Shown here: positions 8,971 through 18,236 of the stretch, piece by piece
How positions within the stretch are numbered: the stretch's first letter is position 1
Layout of the letters: the number at the start of each line of letters is the position of its first letter
Assembly (NCBI RefSeq): GCF_000786215.1
Contig: NZ_JROG01000001.1
Coordinates: 434,001-498,000 of the forward strand
Length of the DNA stretch: 64,000 nucleotides
Direction: 5' to 3'
DNA from: Sphingomonas sp. 35-24ZXX
Lineage (GTDB): Bacteria; Pseudomonadota; Alphaproteobacteria; Sphingomonadales; Sphingomonadaceae
Position numbers and translations under genes: made by a program
Notes under the pieces: model-generated
Databases searched by the model: none
Seen by the model: only the letters and a program-made list of their open reading frames with translations
What the model was told of the DNA's origin: nothing

Positions 8971-10073
8971 TGCTGCATTTCGCGCCGCCGCAGACCGCCG
9001 CACCATCCGCATCCGCCGTTCGGCTTGTCACCCTGGCCGACCAGCAGGAACGCGCGCGGCTGGAAGGCTGGCTGGCAGCCCACCCACGCACCACCGCCTT
9101 CCATCGGCCGATCTGGGGCGAGGCAGTCGCGTCCGCCACGGGGCACGATTATCTGGCGTTGCTGGCCGAGGACGGGCGGGGCGCGATCACCGGCTTTCTG
9201 CCGCTGCATGCCGTGCATTCGCCGCTGTTCGGCGGGGCGATGGTGTCGGCGGGTTTTGCCGTCGATGGCGGGATCCTCGCCACCGATGATGCCAGCGGGG
9301 CGGCGCTTGCCGAGGCAGCGTGGCAATGGACCGAACGCTATAGCGCGCCGACGCTGGAGCTGCGCGGCGGATGGCTGCCCGATGATCCGCGCTGGACGAT
9401 CAAATCCGATGCGCACGCCGGCTTTGCCGCCGATCTGGTCGAAGACGGCCCCGATGCCGATCGCAAGCAGCTGGAATGGGTTCCGCGCAAGCAGCGCGCC
9501 GAGGTCCGCAAGGGACTTGCGAACGATCTGGTGGTGCGCACCGGTTCGGGCGCGCTCGACCGCCAGCAGCAATATGCCGTCTATGCCGAAAGCGTCCGCA
9601 ACCTGGGCACGCCGGTGTTCCCGCGCGCGCTGTTCGAAGCGGTGATGGAGGCCTTTGGCGACGATGCCGATATCCTGACCGTGCTGCACAATGACGTTCC
9701 CGTGGCGAGCGTGCTCAACCTCTACCACCGTGGAACCGTGATGCCCTATTGGGGCGGAGGCGTCTGGGATGCCCGCGCCCTGCGCGCCAATGACGTTATG
9801 TATTATGCGCTGATGAACCATGCGCGCCAGCGCGGGTGCACGCGGTTCGATTTCGGTCGCTCCAAGGTCGGCACCGGCGCGTTTGCGTTCAAGAAGAACT
9901 GGGGATTCGAGCCCGCGCCGCTCAGCTATGCGGTGCGCAATGCCGACGGCCTGCCGCCGCGCGATGTCAATCCGCTGAGCCCCAAATACCGGCTGCAGAT
10001 TGCGCTATGGCAGCGGCTGCCGCTGGGCATTGCCAACCGGCTGGGCCCCTGGATCGCGAACGGGCTGGGTTGA
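8970..10073 (+). CDS. FemAB-family XrtA/PEP-CTERM-associated protein
   Basis: 367 residues from ATG 8970, which shares its A with the deacetylase stop. An open frame runs further upstream but only as overlap. The protein has the double GNAT-like fold of FemAB/MurM aminoacyl transferases, with a basic RKQRAEVRKGLAND segment and the family signature GCTRFDFGRSKVGTGAFAFK near residues 290-310. FemAB proteins transfer amino acids from aminoacyl-tRNA to amino groups; members in exosortase loci may add amino acids or acyl groups to the polysaccharide. The preceding deacetylase could supply the free amine, which is my inference from gene order. Confidence 0.85.
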   Translation: MLHFAPPQTAAPSASAVRLVTLADQQERARLEGWLAAHPRTTAFHRPIWGEAVASATGHDYLALLAEDGRGAITGFLPLHAVHSPLFGGAMVSAGFAVDGGILATDDASGAALAEAAWQWTERYSAPTLELRGGWLPDDPRWTIKSDAHAGFAADLVEDGPDADRKQLEWVPRKQRAEVRKGLANDLVVRTGSGALDRQQQYAVYAESVRNLGTPVFPRALFEAVMEAFGDDADILTVLHNDVPVASVLNLYHRGTVMPYWGGGVWDARALRANDVMYYALMNHARQRGCTRFDFGRSKVGTGAFAFKKNWGFEPAPLSYAVRNADGLPPRDVNPLSPKYRLQIALWQRLPLGIANRLGPWIANGLG

Positions 10074-11296
10074 TGGGCGAGCTGCTGTTCCTTGCCCACC
10101 GAATCCCGTTTCCGCCTGACCGGGGGGACAAGATCCGCTCGTGCGCGATCCTGAAAGCGCTTGCGGCGCGCGGGCCGGTGCATGTGGCGACCTTTGGCGA
10201 AACCGATGCCGACATGGCCGCCGAAGCGCAGCTGGCCTGGACCGCGACAAGCCACCTGCTGGTTCGCCGCACCATCTCCAATCTGCGCGCCGGGTTGAAC
10301 GCGTTGCCCACCGGCAAGCCGGTCTCGCTGGTAGCGTTCGAGAGCCTCGAGATTCGCCACTATATCAGCCGTCTCCTCGCCACCCGGCCGATCGATACGA
10401 TCTTCGTCTTCTCCGGCCAGATGGCGCAGTTCATCCCGCCGAGCTTTGCCGGGCGGGTGATCATCGATTTCGTCGACATGGATTCGGCCAAGTTTGCCGC
10501 CTATGCCAAGGCTTCGAACGGGCCGATGAAACTGGTGCATGCGCGTGAGGCGCGGATGCTGGGCGCGTTCGAGCGAGACATGGCCCGGCGTGCGCATCTT
10601 TCGACCTTCGCCAGCGCGACGGAAGTGACTGAATTTCGTCTGGGCCTCGACGATCCGCGCGTCCGCGTGGAAGCCGTCGGCAACGGGATCGATACACAGC
10701 TTTACGATCCCGAGGGCATCGCCCCTGCGCCCTATGTGGGTACCGATGGGCCGCATCTCGTCTTTACCGGGCAGATGGATTATGCGCCCAATATCGACGC
10801 GGTGACCCATTTCGCGCGCAGCGTTCTGCCCCTGATCCGCGAACAGCATGCCGATGCGCGCTTCCATATCGTTGGGCGCAACCCGGCGCCTGCGGTGCGC
10901 GCGCTGGCGCAGGTGCCCGGTGTCGAGGTTGCAGGCGCGGTTGATGACATCCGGCCGTGGATTGCTTCGGCTGATATTGTCGTTGCCCCGCTGCGGATCG
11001 CGCGCGGCATTCAGAACAAGGTGCTCGAAGCGATGGCGATGGCCCGGCCGGTGGTGGCCTCTGCCGCCGCGGCAGAGGGCATAGTCGCGCGTTCGGGCGA
11101 GCATTTCATCGTGACCGGCGACGATGATGCGATGGCGAAGGCGGTGTGCGACCTCGCCGCTGATCCGGCACGAGGCAGCACGATCGGCCTTGCGGCGCGC
11201 GCGCATATGCTGCGCAGCTACCAATGGGATGCGCAATTGGCGCCGCTTTTACGCTGGCTCGACCAGCCGCCCGCGCTGATCACGAGCGCGGCCTGA
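10073..11296 (+). CDS. TIGR03087-type PEP-CTERM/XrtA glycosyltransferase
   Basis: 407 residues from ATG 10073, sharing a base with the FemAB stop. It begins GELLFLAHRIPFPPDRGDKIRS, the N-terminal signature of this subfamily. A GT-B, GT4-like C-terminal domain contains HLVFTGQMDYAPN and the nucleotide-sugar motif KVLEAMAMARPVVAS (E-x7-E type). It presumably adds one sugar to the lipid-linked repeat unit at the inner membrane face. It is coupled on both sides by 1-base overlap or spacing to its neighbours, so it belongs to the same transcript as xrtA. Confidence 0.9.
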   Translation: MGELLFLAHRIPFPPDRGDKIRSCAILKALAARGPVHVATFGETDADMAAEAQLAWTATSHLLVRRTISNLRAGLNALPTGKPVSLVAFESLEIRHYISRLLATRPIDTIFVFSGQMAQFIPPSFAGRVIIDFVDMDSAKFAAYAKASNGPMKLVHAREARMLGAFERDMARRAHLSTFASATEVTEFRLGLDDPRVRVEAVGNGIDTQLYDPEGIAPAPYVGTDGPHLVFTGQMDYAPNIDAVTHFARSVLPLIREQHADARFHIVGRNPAPAVRALAQVPGVEVAGAVDDIRPWIASADIVVAPLRIARGIQNKVLEAMAMARPVVASAAAAEGIVARSGEHFIVTGDDDAMAKAVCDLAADPARGSTIGLAARAHMLRSYQWDAQLAPLLRWLDQPPALITSAA

Positions 11297-11297
11297 C

Positions 11298-12845
11298 ATG
11301 GCGACGATCGCCGCCGACATTCCCGAGTCCGCTGATCCCGTGCCGATAAGCCCCGCATGGCGCAGCGCGCTGATCCGGCTGGGCGTCGCCTGGGGCGTCA
11401 TCCTGGTCGCATTCGCGCGCGATGCTGCGGATATGGTGATGATCTGGTGGAACAGCTCCACCTTCAATCACATCCTGCTGATACCGTTCATCCTTGCCTG
11501 GCTGATATCGCAACGCTCGGATGAGCTGAAGCGGATCACGCCCATGGTCTGGTGGCCGGGGTTGCTGGTGATGGCTGCCGCGGCTGGTGGCTGGGTTCTG
11601 GGCGAAGCGGCAGGCGTCGCGCTGGCGCGGCATCTGGCGCTGGTGATGTTCCTGCAGGGCAGCGTGCTGGCGCTGCTGGGCCAGCATGTCGGCCGCGCGC
11701 TGATGTTCCCTTTGGGCTATGCGCTGTTCCTGGTGCCGGTGGGCGAGGAACTGGTGCCGCCGTTGCAAGGCATCACGGCGGACATATCGATGGCGCTGCT
11801 GGGCCTGACCGGCATCCCGGCGCATATCGAGGGCGTGTTCATTTCCACGCCGACCGCGCTGTTCCGCGTGGCTGAGGCGTGCTCGGGCGTGAAATTCCTG
11901 ATCGCGATGGTCGCTTATGGCGTGCTCGCGGCGAATGTCTGTTTCAAGAGCTGGCCGCGCCGGATGGGCATCATCGCGGTGGCGATCGTCGTGCCGGTGC
12001 TCGCAAACGGCCTGCGCGCCTTTGGAACGATCTATATCGCCCATCATCAGGGTCTCGATTTCGCCGCCGGGTTCGATCACATTTTCTACGGCTGGATCTT
12101 CTTCGCGATCGTGCTGCTGGTTGTCATGGCGATCGGCTGGCAGTTTCTCGACCGGCAGGTGACCGATCCCTTCATCGAGCCCGCGCTTGCCGACCGGCTG
12201 GCCGCCGCGTCCCGCAACGTCATCGGCAATGATCGCCCGGTCCTGGTGGCGGCGGGTCTGTTGCTCGCCGCGCCGCTGGGCTGGGCATTGCTGGGCTTGC
12301 CCGAGCCTGCAACCCTGCCTGCGCGCGACACCTTGCCGCAGATCGCCGGATGGCAGCGCGAGCCTTACGATCCTGTCGCCCCCTGGACGCCGCGCGCGCA
12401 AGGCAGCAACCGCACCTTGATCGCAAGCTATGTGCGCAACGGCCAGAAAGTCGATGTGTTCGCGGCCCTGTATAACGGCCAGTCCGAAGGGCGCGAGATC
12501 ACCGCCTATGGCCAGGGTGCGCTCGACCCTGAAGGCGCATGGTCCTGGGTTGAGGCCGCGCCTGCGATCCCCGATGGCAAGGCGGATGTGATCACCGGAC
12601 CTGGGCGGATGGTGCGCGATGTCGCGACCTTCTATCGGATCGGAAACACCGTGACCGGCAGCAATCTGACCATTCGCCTCGAATCGCTGAAAGCCCGGCT
12701 GCTGCGGCACAGCCAGAGCGCGATGATCCTGATCGTGAGCGCCGAACGCAGCGGTGATGGCTCGGCTCGACCTGCGATCGAGGCGCTGCTGCGCGATGCT
12801 GGCGGGGCGCAGGCCTTGTCCGAAACCGTGCTGGCGGGGCGCTGA
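11298..12845 (+). CDS. xrtA: Exosortase A fused to an EpsI domain
   Basis: 515 residues. The first about 290 are a polytopic membrane transpeptidase with the exosortase triad: Cys195 in EACSGVKFL, Arg240 in ANGLRAFGT and His261 in FDHIFYGW. Another membrane segment (about 314-334) leads into a periplasmic EpsI-type domain from about 340 (DTLPQIAGWQ) to the end. Exosortase A cleaves and sorts proteins carrying a C-terminal PEP-CTERM signal. EpsI is a separate small gene in some loci and is fused here. No PEP-CTERM substrate is encoded in the window. Confidence 0.95.
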   Translation: MATIAADIPESADPVPISPAWRSALIRLGVAWGVILVAFARDAADMVMIWWNSSTFNHILLIPFILAWLISQRSDELKRITPMVWWPGLLVMAAAAGGWVLGEAAGVALARHLALVMFLQGSVLALLGQHVGRALMFPLGYALFLVPVGEELVPPLQGITADISMALLGLTGIPAHIEGVFISTPTALFRVAEACSGVKFLIAMVAYGVLAANVCFKSWPRRMGIIAVAIVVPVLANGLRAFGTIYIAHHQGLDFAAGFDHIFYGWIFFAIVLLVVMAIGWQFLDRQVTDPFIEPALADRLAAASRNVIGNDRPVLVAAGLLLAAPLGWALLGLPEPATLPARDTLPQIAGWQREPYDPVAPWTPRAQGSNRTLIASYVRNGQKVDVFAALYNGQSEGREITAYGQGALDPEGAWSWVEAAPAIPDGKADVITGPGRMVRDVATFYRIGNTVTGSNLTIRLESLKARLLRHSQSAMILIVSAERSGDGSARPAIEALLRDAGGAQALSETVLAGR

Positions 12846-12851
12846 ACGACC

Positions 12852-14741
12852 ATGTGCGGGATTGCAGGCATCTTCCATCTGGAAACGGCCAAGCCGGTCG
12901 ATCCCGCACGGATCCGGTTGATGACCGATGCGATGCTGCATCGCGGGCCCGATGGCAACGGCTGCTGGACTGCGCCCGGCGTCGGCCTGGGCCATCTGCG
13001 GCTGTCGATCATCGATCTGGAAGGCAGCGCGCAGCCGATGCTGAGCGAGGACGAAGCCGATGTCCTGACCTTCAACGGCGAGATCTACAATTTCCAGGAG
13101 GTGCGCGCCGAACTGGCTGCACTGGGCCACCATTTCCGCACCTCGGGGGACACCGAGGTGATCCTGGCCGCCTGGCGGCAATGGGGCGTGGGCTGTCTTG
13201 ATCGGCTGAACGGCATGTTCGCCTTTGCGATCTTCGATCAGCGTCACCAGCGGCTGTTCATGGCGCGCGACCGGCTGGGCGTGAAGCCGCTGCATTATGC
13301 CAGCCTGCCCGATGGCAGCGTGATCTTTGCCTCCGAGCTCAAGGGCCTGCTCGCCCACCCGGCACTGCGCCGGACGCCCGACCCGCAGGCGGTGGATGAC
13401 TATCTGGCGTTCGGCTATGTGCCCGATCACCGCTGCTTCGTTGCGGGCGTCAAGAAGCTGCCAGCCGGCCATTACCTGATGCTGGAACGCGGCAAGCCGC
13501 TCCCTGCGCCGGCGCAGTATTGGGACGTCGATTTCTCGCGCCGGGCGCGGGGCTCGGTCTCCGATCTGCAAGCCGAACTGCTCCATCACATGCGCGAGGC
13601 CGTGGCTTCGCGGATGGTCGCCGATGTGCCCCTGGGCGCGTTCCTGTCGGGCGGGGTCGACAGCTCCACGGTCGTCGCGCTGATGGCCGAGCGCAGCAGC
13701 CAGGCGGTCAAGACCTGCAGCATCGGCTTCGATGTCGCCGAACTCGACGAAAGCGATTACGCCCGCCGCATCGCCAAGCGCTTCGCCACCGATCACCGCA
13801 GCCGCACGGTCTCGCCCGATGATATCGCGATCATCGATCAGGTTGCCGCGCAGTTCGACGAACCCTTTGCCGATGCCTCGATGCTGCCCACCTTCCGCGT
13901 CTGCCAGCTGGCGCGCGAAAGCGTGACGGTAGCGCTGTCGGGCGATGGCGCGGACGAGGCCTTTGCCGGATATCGCCGCCACGTCTTTCACCATGGCGAA
14001 GAGCGCGTGCGCGGGCTGTTGCCTCAGGGCCTGCGCGAACCGCTGTTCGGCGGGCTGGGCGCGCTTTATCCCAAGGCGGACTGGGCACCGCGCCCGTTGC
14101 GGGCCAAATCTACCTTGCTGTCGCTCGCGCGCAGCGGGGCGGAGGGCTATGCCGATGCAGTCGGAGTCACCGGCCATGCGCTGCGCCAGTCGCTCTATTC
14201 GGACAGCCAGCGCTCCGCGCTGGGCGGTTATCGCGGCGAGGATCACATGATCGCGCTGATGGGCGGCGCACCGGCGCGTTCCGGGCTCGATGCTGCGCAA
14301 TATGCCGACATGAAGCTGTGGCTGCCCGGCGACATCCTGACCAAGGTCGACCGCACCAGCATGGCGGTCAGCCTGGAAGCGCGCGAGCCGCTGCTCGACT
14401 ATCGCCTGATCGAATTTGCCGCGACCCTGCCCGAGGCGATGCGGGTGCGCGGTGGGCAGGGCAAGTGGCTGATGAAGCGTGCGATGCGCGGGACCTTGCC
14501 CGACGATATTCTCTACCGCCCCAAGATGGGCTTCGTCAGCCCGATCGCGCAGTGGTTTCGTGGGCCGCTCGCCGATCAGGCGCGTGCCATCGCCACAGGT
14601 TCTGCGCTCGCCCGCAGCGGCTGGTTCAACACCGCGCGGCTGAGCGACATCGCCGAGGCGCATATTTCCGGGCGCAGCGACAATGCGCGGTTGCTGTGGC
14701 AGTTGTGGATGCTCGACAAGGCACTCGACCGGGTGTTCTGA
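12852..14741 (+). CDS. XrtA/PEP-CTERM-system amidotransferase (asparagine synthase-like)
   Basis: 629 residues. The N-terminal glutaminase domain starts MCGIAGIF with catalytic Cys2 and has RGPDGNG and FNGEIYNF. The synthetase domain carries the PP-loop SGGVDSS (266-272). The overall layout is that of glutamine-hydrolysing asparagine synthases. In exosortase loci these enzymes are believed to amidate a sugar acid or peptide part of the polymer rather than make free asparagine, a family-level inference. It begins 6 bases after xrtA and ends 7 bases from the convergent porin gene, so it is the last gene of the operon in this window. Confidence 0.9.
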   Translation: MCGIAGIFHLETAKPVDPARIRLMTDAMLHRGPDGNGCWTAPGVGLGHLRLSIIDLEGSAQPMLSEDEADVLTFNGEIYNFQEVRAELAALGHHFRTSGDTEVILAAWRQWGVGCLDRLNGMFAFAIFDQRHQRLFMARDRLGVKPLHYASLPDGSVIFASELKGLLAHPALRRTPDPQAVDDYLAFGYVPDHRCFVAGVKKLPAGHYLMLERGKPLPAPAQYWDVDFSRRARGSVSDLQAELLHHMREAVASRMVADVPLGAFLSGGVDSSTVVALMAERSSQAVKTCSIGFDVAELDESDYARRIAKRFATDHRSRTVSPDDIAIIDQVAAQFDEPFADASMLPTFRVCQLARESVTVALSGDGADEAFAGYRRHVFHHGEERVRGLLPQGLREPLFGGLGALYPKADWAPRPLRAKSTLLSLARSGAEGYADAVGVTGHALRQSLYSDSQRSALGGYRGEDHMIALMGGAPARSGLDAAQYADMKLWLPGDILTKVDRTSMAVSLEAREPLLDYRLIEFAATLPEAMRVRGGQGKWLMKRAMRGTLPDDILYRPKMGFVSPIAQWFRGPLADQARAIATGSALARSGWFNTARLSDIAEAHISGRSDNARLLWQLWMLDKALDRVF

Positions 14742-14748
14742 TCCGCCG

Positions 14749-16086
14749 TCAGAAATTGACCGTCATCTGGCCATAGGCATAGCGCGTATCGCCGAACCCC
14801 GTGGCATTGGGCGCGTCCTCCAGCAACCGGCTGCTGGTCATCAACGCGGTTCCGGCCTCCAGCCTCACGGTTTTGTCGATCAGCCAGTGGCCCAGCCGCA
14901 CCTCCAGCATGTGCCCGGCAAAGCGGCCCGAACGGCCTTGCGGATCGGCAGGTCCGGAATTGCTGAACCGGTCGCGGCGATCATGGGCCCAGGCCGGGCG
15001 CCACAGCGCCATCAGATCCCAGCGCGGGGCAGGGGCCATTTCCCCGCGAATCCCTGGCGCCACGATATTGGTGCGCGCCAGCGCGCCGAACAGGCCGCTC
15101 GGTCCGAACTCCCACCGGCGCGCGCCGAACAAGGTATCGAACCGGGTGAAAGCGGCGCTGCGCGGATCGTCGCCACTGGCGATGTCGAGCAGCAGCGAAA
15201 CTCGGGGACGCCCGGGCAGGTCGGGGCTGTATCCCAGCTCTGCATGCGCGAAAAATGCGCGGACATCCTGGCGGCGAGTGTTCGGTGCAACCGATGCACG
15301 GACAGTGCCGGTCTGCACCGCGCCTTCCATATCGATATCCCACTGTCCGCTTGCTGGCGCGCGATGCAGCCTGGCCCCCCAGGTGACGAGATGCCGGTTG
15401 CGCGTCGGGCCGTTGTCGCCGTCCCGCTCGGTCAGCCCGAAGACATTGGCCTGCAGGGCGATGCCGTCAAACAGATCGGGTCGGGTGTAGTGCGCGCCCC
15501 AGAAGGCAAGGTCGAAGCTTTCGCGGTCCCAGCGCACGCGATTGTCGATCAGCTCGGCACGGGCACTGGGGAGCCGGGTCTGGGGGAGGACGTAGAACGC
15601 GGTCAGCGTGTCGTCCTGCTTCCCATGCCAGTCGAGCCTCAGTCCGGTGAAGCTGTTGATCGTGTTGCGAAACGCATTGCGCGCCGCAAGCCGGCGGGAC
15701 CCCAGGTTGAGATGCAACCGTCCCGCGGTCAGTTCGACCGGGCCGTCGCGGTAGCTGATCGACGCGCGGCTGAGTTCGAGCGCGTTGACCTCACCGGTGC
15801 TGACCGCTCCAGGCGCATCGATCAGATAGCCACGCGCATCCACGAGTTCGGCAGACAGATGCCAGGGCCCGGTGCGATAATCGGCGACGATCGACGTCTG
15901 TATGGTCATCGCGTCATCGCGCGGGGGGAGGGCCGGGCGGTACTGGCCTTCGAGCAGTTCGTAGCGGATGCGGTAGCTGCCCGAGAGCGTCAGGCCGTCA
16001 TCCGCGTCGGACTGCGCGTGCAGGGGCGATGCGGATATTGCCGCTGCAGCCATCATTCCCAGAAGTGTCGATGTGCGCACGGACAT
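14749..16086 (-). CDS. Alginate-export (AlgE-like) outer membrane porin family protein
   Basis: About 445 residues from ATG 16086; an in-frame GTG at 16101 is also possible. A signal peptide (MSVRTSTLLGMMAAAAISA) ends at LHA-Q. The remainder is rich in alternating beta strands (LTLSGSYRIRYELLEGQY, VELTAGRLHLNLGSRRLAARN) and ends in a strand finishing with Phe (YGQMTVNF), the usual C-terminal signature of outer-membrane barrels. It matches the alginate-export barrel family. It lies tail-to-tail with the exosortase operon, so the polymer made there could be its cargo, but it has its own promoter and this link is only positional. Confidence 0.8.
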   Translation of the reverse strand: MSVRTSTLLGMMAAAAISASPLHAQSDADDGLTLSGSYRIRYELLEGQYRPALPPRDDAMTIQTSIVADYRTGPWHLSAELVDARGYLIDAPGAVSTGEVNALELSRASISYRDGPVELTAGRLHLNLGSRRLAARNAFRNTINSFTGLRLDWHGKQDDTLTAFYVLPQTRLPSARAELIDNRVRWDRESFDLAFWGAHYTRPDLFDGIALQANVFGLTERDGDNGPTRNRHLVTWGARLHRAPASGQWDIDMEGAVQTGTVRASVAPNTRRQDVRAFFAHAELGYSPDLPGRPRVSLLLDIASGDDPRSAAFTRFDTLFGARRWEFGPSGLFGALARTNIVAPGIRGEMAPAPRWDLMALWRPAWAHDRRDRFSNSGPADPQGRSGRFAGHMLEVRLGHWLIDKTVRLEAGTALMTSSRLLEDAPNATGFGDTRYAYGQMTVNF

Positions 16087-16138
16087 ACCCCAGAGAACCA
16101 CTTAACCTATTCGGGGCAGGCTGTGGAGCGCCGAGCGA

Positions 16139-17275
16139 TCAGGCCGCGAGCGCTGGCTCGACCGGTTCGGTGCTGGCGATCCAGCCGCCGCCCAGAACGC
16201 GGCTGCCAGCGTACAGCACTGCGGCCTGTCCTGGGGCGACCCCATATTCGGGCTGCAGGAACACTACACGGCGGTTTGCGCCGGTGCCCTCGATCCGCGC
16301 CGGGGCAGGCTTGGCGAGCGAGCGCACCTTGACCTCAAGCGGTCCTTCATAGCTGCCGCCGATCCAGTTCATGTCGACGATGTCTGCAGCCGCAATCGCC
16401 AGTGCCGCACGCGGGCCGACGATCACGCGGCGCGTCGCGGCATCAAGCCGGACGACATAAAGCGGTTCGGGCTGGCCGCCGATTTCCAGGCCCTTGCGCT
16501 GGCCGATGGTGAAGTGGATCAGCCCCTTGTGTTCGCCCAGGACCCGGCCATCGACATGCACGATCGTGCCGCCGGCGTCGGCATCGGGACGCACCTTGCG
16601 CACGACGGCGGCATAATCGCCATCGGGCACGAAGCAGATATCCTGGCTGTCGGGCTTTGCGGCGACCACCAGCCCCATCTCCTGCGCCAGCGCGCGCACC
16701 TGCGGCTTGGGCAGATCGCCCAGCGGGAAGCGCAGAAAGTCCATCTGGTCGTCGGTGGTGGCGAACAGGAAATAGCTCTGATCGCGCGCCGGATCGTGCG
16801 CGCGGTGCAGTTCGGCGCGGCCATCGCTACCGATCATCCGGCGAACATAATGGCCTGTGGCCAGACAATCGGCACCCAGATCACGCGCCATCTGCAACAG
16901 ATCGGTGAACTTCACACCCATGTTGCACTGGATGCACGGGATGGGGGTTCGGCCAGCCATATATTCATCGGCAAAGCGTTCGACCACGGATTCGCGAAAG
17001 CGGCTTTCATGGTCGAAGACATAATGCGCAATGCCCAGCCGATCGGCGACCGCGCGAGCATCGCGGATATCCTGGCCCGCACAGCACGAGCCCGCGCGCT
17101 TGACCGCTGCGCCATGATCGTAAAGCTGCAGCGTGATGCCGATGGTTTCGGCGCCGGTCGCGGCCGCCAGTCCGGCCACCACCGATGAATCAACGCCGCC
17201 CGACATCGCCACGACGATTCGCCGCGCCTTCATGTCGCCATCGAGCTGAAATCCTGAGAGGGGCTGTGCCTGCAT
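16139..17275 (-). CDS. mnmA: tRNA-specific 2-thiouridylase MnmA
   Basis: 378 residues from the ATG at 17275. The frame extends to 17350, and ATG 17233 (MKARRIVV) is an alternative. The PP-loop is SGGVDSS (25-31). SCCAGQD and PCIQCN hold the catalytic cysteine region, and [24 protein letters not shown] and the C-terminal beta-barrel domain are typical. The enzyme 2-thiolates U34 of tRNA for Lys, Glu and Gln. Length matches the family. It stands alone on the minus strand, opposite to sciP. Confidence 0.93.
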   Translation of the reverse strand: MQAQPLSGFQLDGDMKARRIVVAMSGGVDSSVVAGLAAATGAETIGITLQLYDHGAAVKRAGSCCAGQDIRDARAVADRLGIAHYVFDHESRFRESVVERFADEYMAGRTPIPCIQCNMGVKFTDLLQMARDLGADCLATGHYVRRMIGSDGRAELHRAHDPARDQSYFLFATTDDQMDFLRFPLGDLPKPQVRALAQEMGLVVAAKPDSQDICFVPDGDYAAVVRKVRPDADAGGTIVHVDGRVLGEHKGLIHFTIGQRKGLEIGGQPEPLYVVRLDAATRRVIVGPRAALAIAAADIVDMNWIGGSYEGPLEVKVRSLAKPAPARIEGTGANRRVVFLQPEYGVAPGQAAVLYAGSRVLGGGWIASTEPVEPALAA

Positions 17276-17463
17276 CGCTGCCATGTAGCGGCGACGGCAG
17301 CTTTCTGCCACCCCGGTCCGGCAAATTTTTGCACCGGTCCGCAGCTGCAAAACGCCCGGTTTGCCGGGGTTTGTGCGGCAGTGTTAGCGGCAATTAACCA
17401 AGTCTAATCAGCCATGAAGGCCGCTTTTACCTGCTCTTACGGTTTGGCTGGTACATCAGCGCC

Positions 17464-17832
17464 ATGGATATGAACTTCCCTCATGAAGCGGTCGGCCAGA
17501 CTCGCAACGGGGCCGCAAGGCTCCGGTCGCTGGACATGGACATCCTTCGTGCGCTCGCCTTCGCTCCCAGCATGGCGCGCGCAGGCCGGGTGACGATGCC
17601 GCTGGATTCGCGCGATCCGGCGCAGGCGATGGCGGCCTGGCTCGCCGGCGTCGCGCGCGCCGACATCGTGATGCCCGGAAGCTTCAATCTGCACTTTGCC
17701 GACGTTCTGAACCGGCTCACCCCGGCGGAACACCAAGGTGAAATTGGCGTTTACCATTGTGCTTCAGTCAATCGAAAAGCGGCCAGGTTAGACCTTCCCC
17801 ACGCGCAAAGTTGCACACACCAGGCCTTTTGA
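17464..17832 (+). CDS. Uncertain ORF upstream of sciP
   Basis: 122 codons from ATG 17464 with no obvious ribosome site. The first about 85 codons (MDMNFPHEAVGQTRNG to VLNRLTP) show the strong G/C third-position bias of real genes here. The remaining codons (from about 17735) lose it, as if the original gene ended or shifted frame near there and the tail is promoter DNA of sciP. Its TGA (17830-17832) overlaps the sciP ribosome site, which would allow translational coupling. No family is recognised. It may be a small real gene, a decayed fragment or a leader. Confidence 0.35.
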   Translation: MDMNFPHEAVGQTRNGAARLRSLDMDILRALAFAPSMARAGRVTMPLDSRDPAQAMAAWLAGVARADIVMPGSFNLHFADVLNRLTPAEHQGEIGVYHCASVNRKAARLDLPHAQSCTHQAF

Positions 17833-17839
17833 GGACGTG

Positions 17840-18139
17840 ATGATCGAAAATCAGAAAATCAAACCGGCACAGGTCATTGGTCCGCTCGGCGAACCCCTGA
17901 CTCTTGCCAACCTTCCGGCGCCGGGAACCAAGCGCTGGGTGGTTCGGCGCAAGGCTGAGGTCGTCGCGGCGGTCAACGGCGGATTGCTGACCATCGATGA
18001 GGTGTGCGAACGCTATGACCTCACGCTGGAAGAGTTCGCCTCGTGGCAGCGGGCGGTCGACCGTTCGGGAATGCCTGGGCTGCGGGTGACCCGCATCCAG
18101 CATTATCGCGATCTGTACGAGCGCCAGCAGCGCTACTGA
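17840..18139 (+). CDS. sciP: SciP-type CtrA inhibitor (DUF1153)
   Basis: 99 residues from ATG 17840, with GAGG at 17831-17834 five bases upstream. The sequence carries the DUF1153 signature: VIGPLGEPLTLANLP, TKRWVVRRKAEVVAAVNGG, LLTIDEVCERYDLTLEEF and SWQRAVDRSGMPGLR, ending with a basic HYRDLYERQQRY. The region 30-80 forms a helix-turn-helix. In Caulobacter, SciP binds DNA or CtrA and represses CtrA-activated genes in G1. The near identity of the core suggests the same role here. A strong terminator follows at once. Confidence 0.9.
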   Translation: MIENQKIKPAQVIGPLGEPLTLANLPAPGTKRWVVRRKAEVVAAVNGGLLTIDEVCERYDLTLEEFASWQRAVDRSGMPGLRVTRIQHYRDLYERQQRY

Positions 18140-18161
18140 CGGGAAGGCCCTTGGGCCAAGG

Positions 18162-18203
18162 AAAAGGGGTGCGATCCGGATATGGATCGCACCCCTTTTC
18201 GTT
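18162..18203. terminator. Bidirectional intrinsic terminator between sciP and the DUF4167 gene
   Basis: A perfect 16-bp stem (AAAAGGGGTGCGATCC at 18162-18177 with its complement at 18184-18199) closes a 6-base loop. The T-run TTTT on the plus strand and the matching A-run on the other side suit both convergent genes. Confidence 0.9.
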
Positions 18204-18236
18204 TGGGTCCCGCGCCGGTGGCGCAGGACCAGTTCA

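Noticed and set aside
11280-14663. A 1127-codon open frame on the minus strand
   Set aside because: It lies antisense to the xrtA and amidotransferase genes. High GC content leaves long open antisense frames. The predicted protein is Arg/His/Gln-rich and matches no fold.
17437-17757. A 106-codon minus-strand frame opposite the frame upstream of sciP
   Set aside because: Arg/His-rich with no ribosome site; third-position bias favours the plus-strand frame.
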